Assembly: GCA_008729055.1 (NCBI GenBank) | Contig: SDUX01000071.1 | Coordinates: 1 to 64,000, forward strand | Direction: 5' to 3' | DNA from: Pyropia haitanensis | Lineage: Eukaryota > Rhodophyta > Bangiophyceae > Bangiales > Bangiaceae | Length of the DNA: 64,000 nt | Shown here: positions 50,246 to 63,849 of the stretch, piece by piece | How the letters are laid out: the number at the start of each line of letters is the position of its first letter | Position numbering within the stretch: position 1 is the first letter of the stretch | Program-made: the position numbers and the translations under genes | Notes under the pieces: model-generated | The model's database searches: none | The model's input: the letters and a program-made list of their open reading frames with translations, nothing else | Told to the model about the DNA's origin: nothing

Positions 50246-53200
50246 GGATCTATTGCTGGAATGAAGGATGCGCGCCAATTTGGCCGCCGGATCGTGTGCA
50301 GCATCGCTGTAGACGCAAAAGTGGGCAAAAGTGGGCAAAAAGTGGGCAAAAGTGGGTAGGAAGTGGGTAAGAAGTGGGCAAAAAGTGGCAAAAAGGGGGC
50401 CAAATTAGGACACAAATGGGCAATTGGGGGCAAAGAACTTTCCATAACTGCAAAGAAAATTGAGACGAAAAGTCGCCAGAAAGTGGTCCAACAGTGGCCA
50501 CAAAGTGCGCCCCGCCACCCAACTGTCCACTGCGCGTTCCGCCCGTCACACTGGCGTGGACGGTGTGAGGGCGGAACTTTTGTCGCCGACCGTCACAGCT
50601 GGCTGTCGGACCCCCATGGCAAAAACCATTCCACAAAATTGACACGTGGAAACCGGCGCTCCACAAAACACTCGTTGCATCCAACGGACGCGCCAACGAA
50701 CGGGTCGGCCAACCACCCATGCACGACGGTGCGGGTGGAACCTCGGACGTCGAGCGGGCGGATGTATGGCTGGAATAAAGGATGCGAGCGAATTCGGCCG
50801 CGGAGCCCGTGCTGCATTGCTGTACACGCAAAAGTGGGCAAAAGTGGGCAACAGTGGGCAAAAGTGGGTGAGAGGCGGCCGACGACCGCATGCACGACCG
50901 TGGGGGTCGAACCTCGGACATCGAGCGGGCGGATCTATTGCTGGAATGAAGGATGCGCGCCAATTTGGCCGCCGGATCGTGTGCAGCATCGCTGTAGACG
51001 CAAAAGTGGGCAAAAGTGGGCAAAAGTGGGCAAAAGTGGGTAGGAAGTGGGTAAGAAGTGGGCAAAAAGTGGGCAAAAAGGGGGGCCAAATTAGGACACA
51101 AATGGGCAATTGGGGGCAAGAACTTTCCATAACTGCAAAGAAAATTGAGACGAAAGTCGCCAGAAAGTGGTCCAACAGTGGCCACAAAGTGCGCCCCGCC
51201 ACCCAAACTGTCCACTGCGCGTTCCGCCCGTCACACTGGCGTGGACGGTGTGAGGGCGGAACTTTTGTCGCCGACCGTCACAGCTGGCTGTCGGGACCCC
51301 CACGTGGCAAAAACCATTCCACAAATTGACACGTGGAAACCGGCGCTCCACAAAACACTCGTTGCATCCAACGGACGCGCCAACGAACGGGTCGGCCAAC
51401 CACCCCATGCACGACGGTGCGGGTGGAACCTCGGACGTCGAGCGGGCGGATGTATGGCTGGAATAAAGGATGCGAGCGAATTCGGCCGCCGGAGCGCGTG
51501 CTGCATTGCTGTACACGCAAAAGTGGGCAAAAGTGGGCAACAGTGGGCAAAAGTGGGTGAGAGGCGGCCGACGACCGCATGCACGACCGTGGGGGTCGAA
51601 CCTCGGACATCGGAGCGGGCGGATCTATTGCTGGAATGAAGGATGCGCGCCAATTTGGCCGCCGGATCGTGTGCAGCATCGCTGTAGACGCAAAAGTGGG
51701 CAAAAGTGGGCAAAAGTGGGCAAAAGTGGGTAGGAAGTGGGTAAGAAGTGGGCAAAAGTGGGCAAAAAGGGGGCCAAATTAGGACACAAATGGGCAATTG
51801 GGGCAAGAACTTTCCATAACTGCGAAGAAAATTGAGACGAAAGTCGCCAGAAAGTGGTCCAACAGTCGCCACAAAGTGCGCCCCGCCACCCAAACTGTCC
51901 ACTGCGCGTTCCGCCCGTCACACTGGCGTGGACGGTGTGAGGGGCGGAACTTTTGTCGCCGACCGTCACAGCTGGCTGTCGGGACCCCCACGTGGCAAAA
52001 ACCATTCCACAAAATTGACACGTGGAAACCGGCGCTCCACAAAACACTCGTTGCATCCAACGGACGCGCCAACGAACGGGTCGGCCAACCACCCCATGCA
52101 CGACGGTGCGGGTGGAACCTCGGACGTCGAGCGGGCGGATGTATGGCTGGAATAAAGGATGCGAGCGAATTCGGCCGCCGGAGCCCGTGCTGCATTGCTG
52201 TACACGCAAAAGTGGGCAAAAGTGGGCAACAGTGGGCAAAAGTGGGTGAGAGGCGGCCGACGACCGCATGCACGACCGTGGGGGTCGAACCTCGGACATC
52301 GAGCGGGCGGATCTATTGCTGGAATGAAGGATGCGCGCCAATTTGGCCGCCGGATCGTGTGCAGCATCGCTGTAGACGCAAAAGTGGGCAAAAGTGGGCA
52401 AAAGTGGGCAAAAGTGGGTAGGAAGTGGGTAAGAAGTGGGCAAAAAGTGGGCAAAAAGGGGGCCAAATTAGGACACAAATGGGCAATTGGGGGCAAGAAC
52501 TTTCCATAACTGCAAAGAAAATTGAGACGAAAGTCGCCAGAAAGTGGTCCAACAGTGCCACAAAGTGCGCCCCGCCACCCAAACTGTCCACTGCGCGTTC
52601 CGCCCGTCACACTGGCGTGGACGGTGTGAGGGCGGAACTTTTGTCGCCGACCGTCACAGCTGGCTGTCGGGACCCCCACGTGGCAAAAACCATTCCACAA
52701 AATTGACACGTGGAAACCGGCGCTCCACAAAACACTCGTTGCATCCAACGGACGCGCCAACGAACGGGTCGGCCAACCACCCCATGCACGACGGTGCGGG
52801 TGGAACCTCGGACGTCGAGCGGGCGGATGTATGGCTGGAATAAAGGATGCGAGCGAATTCGGCCGCCGGAGCCCGTGCTGCATTGCTGTACACGCAAAAG
52901 TGGGCAAAAGTGGGCAACAGTGGGCAAAAGTGGGTGAGAGGCGGCCGACGACCGCATGCACGACCGTGGGGGTCGAACCTCGGACATCGAGCGGGCGGAT
53001 CTATTGCTGGAATGAAGGATGCGCGCCAATTTGGCCGCCGGATCGTGTGCAGCATCGCTGTAGACGCAAAAGTGGGCAAAAGTGGGCAAAAGTGGGCCAA
53101 AAGTGGGTAGGAAGTGGGTAAGAAGTGGGCAAAAAGTGGGCAAAAAGGGGGCCAAATTAGGACACAAATGGGCAATTGGGGGCAAGAACTTTCCATAACT

Positions 53201-53624
53201 GCAAAGAAAATTGAGACGAAAGTCGCCAGAAAGTGGTCCAACAGTGGCCACAAAGTGCGCCCCGCCACCCAAACTGTCCACTGCGCGTTCCGCCCGTCAC
53301 ACTGGCGTGGACGGTGTGAGGGCGGAACTTTTGTCGCCGACCGTCACAGCTGGCTGTCGGACCCCCACGTGGCAAAAACCATTCCACAAAATTGACACGT
53401 GGAAACCGGCGCTCCACAAAACACTCGTTGCATCCAACGGACGCGCCAACGAACGGGTCGGCCAACCACCCCATGCACGACGGTGCGGGTGGAACCTCGG
53501 ACGTCGAGCGGGCGGATGTATGGCTGGAATAAAGGATGCGAGCGAATTCGGCCGCCGGAGCCCGTGCTGCATTGCTGTACACGCAAAAGTGGGCAAAAGT
53601 GGGCAACAGTGGGCAAAAGTGGGT

Positions 53625-53707
53625 GAGGAGCGGCCTACCACCGCATGCACGACCGTGCGGGTGGAACCTCGGACATGGAGCGGGTGGATCTATGGCTGGA
53701 ACGAAGG
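53625..53707 (+). repeat. Beta-leaning alpha variant, copy 3
   Basis: Same changes as at 39335: gaggagcggcctaccaccgc, gtgcgggtggaacc, catggagcgggtg and ggctggaacgaagg, but with ggatctat for gaatctat. It sits in the monomer directly before the rare variant at 54181. Confidence 0.86.
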
Positions 53708-54180
53708 ATGCGCGCCAATTTGGCCGCCGGATCGTGTGCAGCATCGCTGTAGACGCAAAAGTGGGCAAAAGTGGGCAAAAGTGGGCAAAAGTGGGTAGGA
53801 AGTGGGTAAGAAGTGGGCAAAAAGTGGGCAAAAAGGGGGCCAAATTAGGACACAAATGGGCAATTGGGGGCAAGAACTTTCCATAACTGCAAGAAAATTG
53901 AGACGAAAGTCGCCAGAAAGTGGTCCAACAGTGGCCACAAAGTGCGCCCCGCCACCCAAACTGTCCACTGCGCGTTCCGCCCGTCACACTGGCGTGGACG
54001 GTGTGAGGGCGGAACTTTTGTCGCCGACCGTCACAGCTGGCTGTCGGGACCCCCACGTGGCAAAAACCATTCCACAAAATTGACACGTGGAAACCGGCGC
54101 TCCACAAAACACTCGTTGCATCCAACGGACGCGCCAACGAACGGGTCGGCCAACCACCCATGCACGACGGTGCGGTGGAA

Positions 54181-54625
54181 CCTCTGACGTCGAGCGGGCG
54201 GATGTATGGCTGGAATAAAGGATGCGAGCGAATTCGGCCGCCGGAGCCCGTGCTGCATTGCTGTACACGCAAAAGTGGGCAAAAGTGGGCAACAGTGGGC
54301 AAAAGTGGGTGAGAGGCGGCCGACGACCGCATGCACGACCGTGGGGGTCGAACCTCGGACATCGAGCGGGCGGATCTATTGCTGGAATGAAGGATGCGCG
54401 CCAATTTGGCCGCCGGATCGTGTGCAGCATCGCTGTAGACGCAAAAGTGGGCAAAAGTGGGCAAAAGTGGGCAAAAGTGGGTAGGATGTGGGTAAGAAGT
54501 GGGCAAAAAGTGGGCAAAAAGGGGGCCAAATTGGGACACAAATGGCCAATTGGGGGCCAGAAGTTTCCAAAACTGCAAAGAAAATTGAGGCGAAAGTCGC
54601 CAGAAAGTCGTCCAACAGTGGCCAC
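54181..54625 (+). repeat. Rare monomer variant, copy 2 (matches 21967-22411)
   Basis: It shares cctctgacg, gtaggatgtggg, aattgggacacaaatggcc, gggggccagaagtttcc, agtcgtcc and cagtggcc with the copy 32,214 bp upstream. In this window no other monomer carries the full set. The monomers on both sides differ from those around copy 1, so only about one monomer is shared. Confidence 0.88.
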
Positions 54626-54998
54626 AAAGTGCGCCCCGCCACCCAAACTGTCCACTGCGCGTTCCGCCCGTCACACTGGCGTGGACGGTGTGAGGGCGGA
54701 ACTTTTGTCGCCGACCGTCACAGCTGGCTGTCGGGACCCCCACGTGGCAAAAACCATTCCACAAAATTGACACGTGGAAACCGGCGCTCCACAAAACACT
54801 CGTTGCATCCAACGGACGCGCCAACGAACGGGTCGGCCAACCACCCCATGCACGACGGTGCGGGTGGAACCTCGGACGTCAAGCGGGCGGATGTATGGCT
54901 GGAATAAAGGATGCGAGCGAATTCGGCCGCCGGAGCGCGTGCAGCATTGCTGTACACGCAAAAGTGGGCAAAAGTGGGCAACAGTGGGCAAAAGTGGG

Positions 54999-55081
54999 TG
55001 AGGAGCGGCCTACCACCGCATGCACGACCGTGCGGGTGGAACCTCGGACATGGAGCGGGTGAATCTATGGCTGGAACGAAG
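54999..55081 (+). repeat. Beta-leaning alpha variant, copy 4
   Basis: Essentially the same as copy 2 at 39335, including gaatctatggctggaacgaa. It follows the rare monomer at 54181 directly, just as a caacag-marked monomer follows the rare monomer at 21967. Confidence 0.86.
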
Positions 55082-58000
55082 GATGCGCGCCAATTTGGCC
55101 GCCGGATCGTGTGCAGCATCGCTGTAGACGCAAAAGTGGGCAAAAGTGGGCAAAAAGTGGGCAAAAGTGGGTAGGAAGTGGGTAAGAAGTGGGCAAAAAG
55201 TGGGCAAAAAGGGGGCCAAATTAGGACACAAATGGGCAATTGGGGGCAAGAACTTTCCATAACTGCGAAGAAAATTGAGACGAAAGTCGCCAGAAAGTGG
55301 TCCAACAGTCGCCACAAAGTGCGCCCCGCCACCCAAACTGTCCACTGCGCGTTCCGCCCGTCACACTGGCGTGGACGGTGTGAGGGCGGAACTTTTGTCG
55401 CCGACCGTCACAGCTGGCTGTCGGACCCCACGTGGCAAAACCATTCCACAAAATTGACACGTGGAAACCGGCGCTCCACAAAACACTCGTTGCATCCAAC
55501 GGACGCGCCAACGAACGGGTCGGCCAACCACCCCATGCACGACGGTGCGGGTGGAACCTCGGACGTCGAGCGGGCGGATGTATGGCTGGAATAAAGGATG
55601 CGAGCGAATTCGGCCGCCGGAGCCCGTGCTGCATTGCTGTACACGCAAAAGTGGGCAAAAGTGGGCAACAGTGGGCAAAAGTGGGTGAGAGGCGGCCGAC
55701 GACCGCATGCACGACCGTGGGGGTCGAACCTCGGACATCGAGCGGGCGGATCTATTGCTGGAATGAAGGATGCGCGCCAATTTGGCCGCCGGATCGTGTG
55801 CAGCATCGCTGTAGACGCAAAAGTGGGCAAAGTGGGCAAAAGTGGGCAAAAGTGGGTAGGAAGTGGGTAAGAAGTGGGCAAAAAGTGGGCAAAAAGGGGG
55901 CCAAATTAGGACACAAATGGCAATTGGGGGCAAGAAGTTTCCATAACTGCGAAGAAAATTGAGACGAAAGTCGCCAGAAAGTGGTCCAACAGTCGCCACA
56001 AAGTGCGCCCCGCCACCCAAACTGTCCACTGCGCGTTCCGCCCGTCACACTGGCGTGGACGGTGTGAGGGCGGAACTTTTGTCGCCGACCGTCACAGCTG
56101 GCTGTCGGGACCCCCACGTGGCAAAAACCATTCCACAAAATTGACACGTGGAAACCGGCGCTCCACAAAACACTCGTTGCATCCAACGGACGCGCCAACG
56201 AACGGGTCGGCCAACCACCCCATGCACGACGGTGCGGGTGGAACCTCGGACGTCAAGCGGGCGGATGTATGGCTGGAATAAAGGATGCGAGCGAATTCGG
56301 CCGCCGGAGCCGTGCTGCATTGCTGTACACGCAAAGTGGGCAAAAGTGGGCAACAGTGGGCAAAAGTGGGTGAGAGGCGGCCGACGACCGCATGCACGAC
56401 CGTGGGGGTCGAACCTCGGACATCGAGCGGGCGGATCTATTGCTGGAATGAAGGATGCGCGCCAATTTGGCCGCCGGATCGTGTGCAGCATCGCTGTAGA
56501 CGCAAAAGTGGGCAAAAGTGGGCAAAAGTGGGCAAAAGTGGGTAGGAAGTGGGTAAGAAGTGGGCAAAAAGTGGGCAAAAAGGGGGCCAAATTAGGACAC
56601 AAATGGGCAATTGGGGCAAGAACTTTCCATAACTGCAAAGAAAATTGAGACGAAAGTCGCCAGAAAGTGGTCCAACAGTCGCCACAAAGTGCGCCCCGCC
56701 ACCCAAACTGTCCACTGCGCGTTCCGCCCGTCACACTGGCGTGGACGGTGTGAGGGCGGAACTTTTGTCGCCGACCGTCACAGCTGGCTGTCGGGACCCC
56801 CACGTGGCAAAACCATTCCACAAAATTGACACGTGGAACCGGCGCTCCACAAACACTCGTTGCATCCAACGGACGCGCCAACGAACGGGTCGGCCAACCA
56901 CCCCATGCACGACGGTGCGGGTGGAACCTCGGACGTCGAGCGGGCGGATGTATGGCTGGAATAAAGGATGCGAGCGAATTCGGCCGCCGGAGCCGTGCTG
57001 CATTGCTGTACACGCAAAAGTGGGCAAAAGTGGGCAACAGTGGGCAAAAGTGGGTGAGAGCGGCCGACGACCGCATGCACGACCGTGGGGGTCGAACCTC
57101 GGACATCGAGCGGGCGGATCTATGCTGGAATGAAGGATGCGCGCCAATTTGGCCGCCGGATCGTGTGCAGCATCGCTGTAGACGCAAAAGTGGGCAAAAG
57201 TGGGCAAAAGTGGGCAAAAGTGGGTAGGAAGTGGGTAAGAAGTGGGCAAAAAGTGGGCAAAAGGGGGCCAAATTAGGACACAAATGGGCAATTGGGGGCA
57301 AGAACTTTCCATAACTGCAAAGAAAATTGAGGACGAAAGTCGCCAGAAAGTGGTCCAACAGTCGCCACAAAGTGCGCCCCGCCACCCAAACTGTCCACTG
57401 CGCGTTCCGCCCGTCACACTGGCGTGGACGGTGTGAGGGCGGAACTTTTGTCGCCGACCGTCACACTGGCTGTCGGGACCCCCACGTGGCAAAAACCATT
57501 CCACAAAATTGACACGTGGAAACCGGCGCTCCACAAAACACTCGTTGCATCCAACGGACGCGCCAACGAACGGGTCGGCCAACCACCCCATGCACGACGG
57601 TGCGGGTGGAACCTCGGACGTCGAGCGGGCGGATGTATGGCTGGAATAAAGGATGCGAGCGAATTCGGCCGCCGGAGCCCGTGCTGCATTGCTGTACACG
57701 CAAAAGTGGGCAAAAGTGGGCAACAGTGGGCAAAAGTGGGTGAGAGGCGGCCGACGACCGCATGCACGACCGTGGGGTCGAACCTCGGACATGGAGCGGG
57801 CGGATCTATTGCTGGAACGAAGGATGCGCGCCAATTTGGCCGCCGGATCGTGTGCAGCATCGCTGTAGACGCAAAAGTGGGCAAAAGTGGGCAAAAGTGG
57901 GCAAAAGTGGGTAGGAAGTGGGTAAGAAGTGGGCAAAAAGTGGGCAAAAAGGGGGCCAAATTAGGACACAAATGGGCAATTGGGGGCAAGAACTTTCCAT

Positions 58001-61000
58001 AACTGCAAAGAAAATTGAGACGAAAGTCGCCAGAAAGTGGTCCAACAGTCGCCACAAAGTGCGCCCCGCCACCCAAACTGTCCACTGCGCGTTCCGCCCG
58101 TCACACTGGCGTGGACGGTGTGAGGGCGGAACTTTTGTCGCCGACCGTCACAGCTGGCTGTCGGGACCCCCACGTGGCAAAAACCATTCCACAAAATTGA
58201 CACGTGGAAACCGGCGCTCCACAAAACACTCGTTGCATCCAACGACGCGCCAACGAACGGGTCGGCCAACCACCCATGCACGACGGTGCGGGTGGAACCT
58301 CGGACGTCGAGCGGGCGGATGTATGGCTGGAATAAAGGATGCGAGCGAATTCGGCCGCCGGAGCCCGTGCTGCATTGCTGTACACGCAAAAGTGGGCAAA
58401 AGTGGGCAACAGTGGGCAAAAGTGGGTGAGAGGCGGCCGACGACCGCATGCACGACCGTGGGGGTCGAACCTCGGACATCGAGCGGGCGGATCTATTGCT
58501 GGAATGAAGGATGCGCGCCAATTTGGCCGCCGGATCGTGTGCAGCATCGCTGTAGACGCAAAAGTGGGCAAAAGTGGGCAAAAGTGGGCAAAGTGGGTAG
58601 GAAGTGGGTAAGAAGTGGGCAAAAGTGGGCAAAAAGGGGGCCAAATTAGGACACAAATGGGCAATTGGGGCAAGAACTTTCCATAACTGCAAAGAAAATT
58701 GAGGCGAAAGTCGCCAGAAAGTGGTCCAACAGTCGCCACAAAGTGCGCCCGCCACCCAAACTGTCCACTGCGCGTTCCGCCCGTCACACTGGCGTGGACG
58801 GTGTGAGGGCGGAACTTTTGTCGCCGACCGTCACAGCTGGCTGTCGGGACCCCCACGTGGCAAAAACCATTCCACAAAATTGACACGTGGAAACCGGCGC
58901 TCCACAAAACACTCGTTGCATCCAACGGACGCGCCAACGAACGGGTCGGCCAACCACCCCATGCACGACGGTGCGGGTGGAACCTCGGACGTCGAGCGGG
59001 CGGATGTATGGCTGGAATAAAGGATGCGAGCGAATTCGGCCGCCGGAGCCCGTGCTGCATTGCTGTACACGCAAAAGTGGGCAAAAGTGGGCAACAGTGG
59101 GCAAAAGTGGGTGAGAGGCGGCCGACGACCGCATGCACGACCGTGGGGGTCGAACCTCGGACATCGAGCGGGCGGATCTATTGCTGGAATGAAGGATGCG
59201 CGCCAATTTGGCCGCCGGATCGTGTGCAGCATCGCTGTAGACGCAAAAGTGGGCAAAAGTGGGCAAAAGTGGGCAAAAGTGGGTAGGAAGTGGGTAAGAA
59301 GTGGGCAAAAAGTGGGCAAAAAGGGGGCCAAATTAGGACACAAATGGGCAATTGGGGGCAAGAACTTTCCATAACTGCAAAGAAAATTGAGACGAAAGTC
59401 GCCAGAAAGTGGTCCAACAGTCGCCACAAAGTGCGCCCCGCCACCCAAACTGTCCACTGCGCGTTCCGCCCGTCACACTGGCGTGGACGGTGTGAGGGCG
59501 GAACTTTTGTCGCCGACCGTCACAGCTGGCTGTCGGACCCCCACGTGGCAAAAACCATTCCACAAAATTGACACGTGGAAACCGGCGCTCCACAAAACAC
59601 TCGTTGCATCCAACGGACGCGCCAACGAACGGGTCGGCCAACCACCCCATGCACGACGGTGCGGGTGGAACCTCGGACGTCGAGCGGGCGGATGTATGGC
59701 TGGAATAAAGGATGCGAGCGAATTCGGCCGCCGGAGCCCGTGCTGCATTGCTGTACACGCAAAAGTGGGCAAAAGTGGGCAACAGTGGGCAAAAGTGGGT
59801 GAGAGGCGGCCGACGACCGCATGCACGACCGTGGGGGTCGAACCTCGGACATCGAGCGGGCGGATCTATTGCTGGAATGAAGGATGCGCGCCAATTTGGC
59901 CGCCGGATCGTGTGCAGCATCGCTGTAGACGCAAAAGTGGGCAAAAGTGGGCAAAAGTGGGCAAAAGTGGGTAGGAAGTGGGTAAGAAGTGGGCAAAAAG
60001 TGGGCAAAAAGGGGGCCAAATTAGGACACAAATGGGCAATTGGGGGCAAGAACTTTCCATAACTGCAAGAAAATTGAGACGAAAGTCGCCAGAAAGTGGT
60101 CCAACAGTCGCCACAAAGTGCGCCCCGCCACCCAAACTGTCCACTGCGCGTTCCGCCCGTCACACTGGCGTGGACGGTGTGAGGGCGGAACTTTTGTCGC
60201 CGACCGTCACAGCTGGCTGTCGGGACCCCCACGTGGCAAAAACCATTCCACAAAATTGACACGTGGAAACCGGCGCTCCACAAAACACTCGTTGCATCCA
60301 ACGGACGCGCCAACGAACGGGTCGGCCAACCACCCATGCACGACGGTGCGGGTGGAACCTCGGACGTCGAGCGGGCGGATGTATGGCTGGAATAAAGGAT
60401 GCGAGCGAATTCGGCCGCCGGAGCCGTGCTGCATTGCTGTACACGCAAAAGTGGGCAAAAGTGGGCAACAGTGGGCAAAAGTGGGTGAGAGGCGGCCGAC
60501 GACCGCATGCACGACCGTGGGGGTCGAACCTCGGACATCGAGCGGGCGGATCTATTGCTGGAATGAAGGATGCGCGCCAATTTGGCCGCCGGATCGTGTG
60601 CAGCATCGCTGTAGACGCAAAAGTGGGCAAAAGTGGGCAAAAGTGGGCAAAAGTGGGTAGGAAGTGGGTAAGAAGTGGGCAAAAAGTGGGCAAAAAGGGG
60701 GCCAAATTAGGACACAAATGGGCAATTGGGGGCAAGAACTTTCCATAACTGCAAAGAAAATTGAGACGAAAGTCGCCAGAAAGTGGTCCAACAGTCGCCA
60801 CAAAGTGCGCCCCGCCACCCAAACTGTCCACTGCGCGTTCCGCCCGTCACACTGGCGTGGACGGTGTGAGGGCGGAACTTTTGTCGCCGACCGTCACAGC
60901 TGGCTGTCGGGACCCCCACGTGGCAAAAACCATTCCACAAAATTGACACGTGGAAACCGGCGCTCCACAAAACACTCGTTGCATCCAACGGACGCGCCAA

Positions 61001-63849
61001 CGAACGGGTCGGCCAACCACCCCATGCACGACGGTGCGGGTGGAACCTCGGACGTCGAGCGGGCGGATGTATGGCTGGAATAAAGGATGCGAGCGATTCG
61101 GCCGCCGGAGCCCGTGCTGCATTGCTGTACACGCAAAAGTGGGCAAAAGTGGGCAACAGTGGGCAAAAGTGGGTGAGAGGCGGCCGACGACCGCATGCAC
61201 GACCGTGGGGGTCGAACCTCGGACATCGAGCGGGCGGATCTATTGCTGGAATGAAGGATGCGCGCCAATTTGGCCGCCGGATCGTGTGCAGCATCGCTGT
61301 AGACGCAAAAGTGGGCAAAAGTGGGCAAAAGTGGGCAAAAGTGGGTAGGAAGTGGGTAAGAAGTGGGCAAAAGTGGGCAAAAAGGGGGCCAAATTAGGAC
61401 ACAAATGGGCAATTGGGGGCAAGAACTTTCCATAACTGCAAGAAAATTGAGACGAAAGTCGCCAGAAAGTGGTCCAACAGTGCCACAAAGTGCGCCCCGC
61501 CACCCAAACTGTCCACTGCGCGTTCCGCCCGTCACACTGGCGTGGACGGTGTGAGGGCGGAACTTTTGTCGCCGACCGTCACAGCTGGCTGTCGGGACCC
61601 CCACGTGGCAAAAACCATTCCACAAAATTGACACGTGGAAACCGGCGCTCCACAAAACACTCGTTGCATCCAACGGACGCGCCAACGAACGGGTCGGCCA
61701 ACCACCCCATGCACGACGGTGCGGGTGGAACCTCGGACGTCGAGCGGGCGGATGTATGGCTGGAATAAAGGATGCGAGCGAATTCGGCCGCCGGAGCCGT
61801 GCTGCATTGCTGTACACGCAAAAGTGGGCAAAAGTGGGCAACAGTGGGCAAAAGTGGGTGAGAGGCGGCCGACGACCGCATGCACGACCGTGGGGGTCGA
61901 ACCTCGGACATCGAGCGGGCGGATCTATTGCTGGAATGAAGGATGCGCGCCAATTTGCCGCCGGATCGTGTGCAGCATCGCTGTAGACGCAAAAGTGGGC
62001 AAAAGTGGGCAAAAGTGGGCAAAAGTGGGTAGGAAGTGGGTAAGAAGTGGGCAAAAAAGTGGGCAAAAAGGGGGCCAAATTAGGACACAAATGGGCAATT
62101 GGGGGCAAGAACTTTCCATAACTGCAAGAAAATTGAGACGAAAGTCGCCAGAAAGTGGTCCAACAGTCGCCACAAAGTGCGCCCCGCCACCCAAACTGTC
62201 CACTGCGCGTTCCGCCCGTCACACTGGCGTGGACGGTGTGAGGGCGGAACTTTTGTCGCCGACCGTCACAGCTGGCTGTCGGACCCCCACGTGGCAAAAA
62301 CCATTCCACAAATTGACACGTGGAAACCGGCGCTCCACAAAACACTCGTTGCATCCAACGGACGCGCCAACGAACGGGTCGGCCAACCACCCCATGCACG
62401 ACGGTGCGGTGGAACCTCGGACGTCGAGCGGGCGGATGTATGGCTGGAATAAAGGATGCGAGCGAATTCGGCCGCCGGAGCCCGTGCTGCATTGCTGTAC
62501 ACGCAAAAGTGGGCAAAAGTGGGCAACAGTGGGCAAAAGTGGGTGAGAGGCGGCCGACGACCGCATGCACGACCGTGGGGGTCGAACCTCGGACATCGAG
62601 CGGGCGATCTATTGCTGGAATGAAGGATGCGCGCCAATTTGGCCGCCGGATCGTGTGCAGCATCGCTGTAGACGCAAAAGTGGGCAAAAGTGGGCAAAAG
62701 TGGGCAAAAGTGGGTAGGAAGTGGGTAAGAAGTGGGCAAAAAGTGGGCAAAAAGGGGGGCAAATTAGGACACAAATGGGCAATTGGGGCAAGAACTTTCC
62801 ATAACTGCGAAGAAAATTGAGACGAAAGTCGCCAGAAAGTGGTCCAACAGTCGCCACAAAGTGCGCCCCGCCACCCAAACTGTCCACTGCGCGTTCCGCC
62901 CGTCACACTGGCGTGGACGGTGTGAGGGCGGAACTTTTGTCGCCGACCGTCACAGCTGGCTGTCACACGTGGCAAAAACCATTCCACAAAATTGACACGT
63001 GGAAACCGGCGCTCCACAAAACACTCGTTGCATCCAACGGACGCGCCAACGAACGGGTCGGCCAACCACCCCATGCACGACGGTGCGGGTGGAACCTCGG
63101 ACGTCAAGCGGGCGGATGTATGGCTGGAATAAAGGATGCGAGCGAATTCGGCCGCCGGAGCGCGTGCTGCATTGCTGTACACGCAAAAGTGGGCAAAAGT
63201 GGGCAACAGTGGGCAAAAGTGGGTGAGAGGCGGCCGACGACCGCATGCACGACCGTGGGGTCGAACCTCGGACATCGAGCGGGCGGATCTATTGCTGGAA
63301 TGAAGGATGCGCGCCAATTTGGCCGCCGGATCGTGTGCAGCATCGCTGTAGACGCAAAAGTGGGCAAAAGTGGGCAAAAGTGGGCAAAAGTGGGCAAAAG
63401 TGGGTGGAAGTGGGTAAGAAGTGGGCAAAAAGTGGGCAAAAAGGGGGCCAAATTAGGACACAAATGGGCAATTGGGGGCAAGAACTTTCCATAACTGCAA
63501 AGAAAATTGAGACGAAAGTCGCCAGAAAGTGGTCCAACAGTCGCCACAAAGTGCGCCCCGCCACCCAAACTGTCCACTGCGCGTTCCGCCCGTCACACTG
63601 GCGTGGACGGTGTGAGGGCGGAACTTTTGTCGCCGACCGTCACAGCTGGCTGTCGGGACCCCCACGTGGCAAAAACCATTCCACAAAATTGACACGTGGA
63701 AACCGGCGCTCCACAAAACACTCGTTGCATCCAACGGACGCGCCAACGAACGGGTCGGCCAACCACCCCATGCACGACGGTGCGGGTGGAACCTCGGACG
63801 TCGAGCGGGCGGATGTATGGCTGGAATAAAGGATGCGAGCGAATTCGGC

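Larger units (their letters stand above)
50246..63849 (+). repeat. Array segment 5: about 20 variable monomers rich in one-base indels
   Basis: Monomer starts: 50646, 51333, 52022, 52710, 53399, 54087, 54774, 55461, 56148, 56833, 57516, 58204, 58887, 59575, 60263, 60950, 61635, 62320, 62999 and 63696. Most are 683-689 bp, with 679 and 697 near the end. Almost every copy lacks or gains single bases in G, C or A runs (gtcggaccc for gtcgggaccc, ccacccatg for ccaccccatg, gagccgtg for gagcccgtg, aactgcaagaaa for aactgcaaagaaa). This could be real decay or uncorrected long-read error. The indels also fuse frames, producing very long spurious minus-strand open frames such as 60894-63428. Confidence 0.95.

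Noticed and set aside
60894..63428. Minus-strand open frame of 844 codons (also 53157-54824, 27317-28675, 58101-59138)
   Set aside because: These frames are long only because the monomer has few stop codons and one-base indels happen to join frames across monomers. The translation is the satellite over and over, with no domain or start context. In the clean block the same frames end within one monomer.
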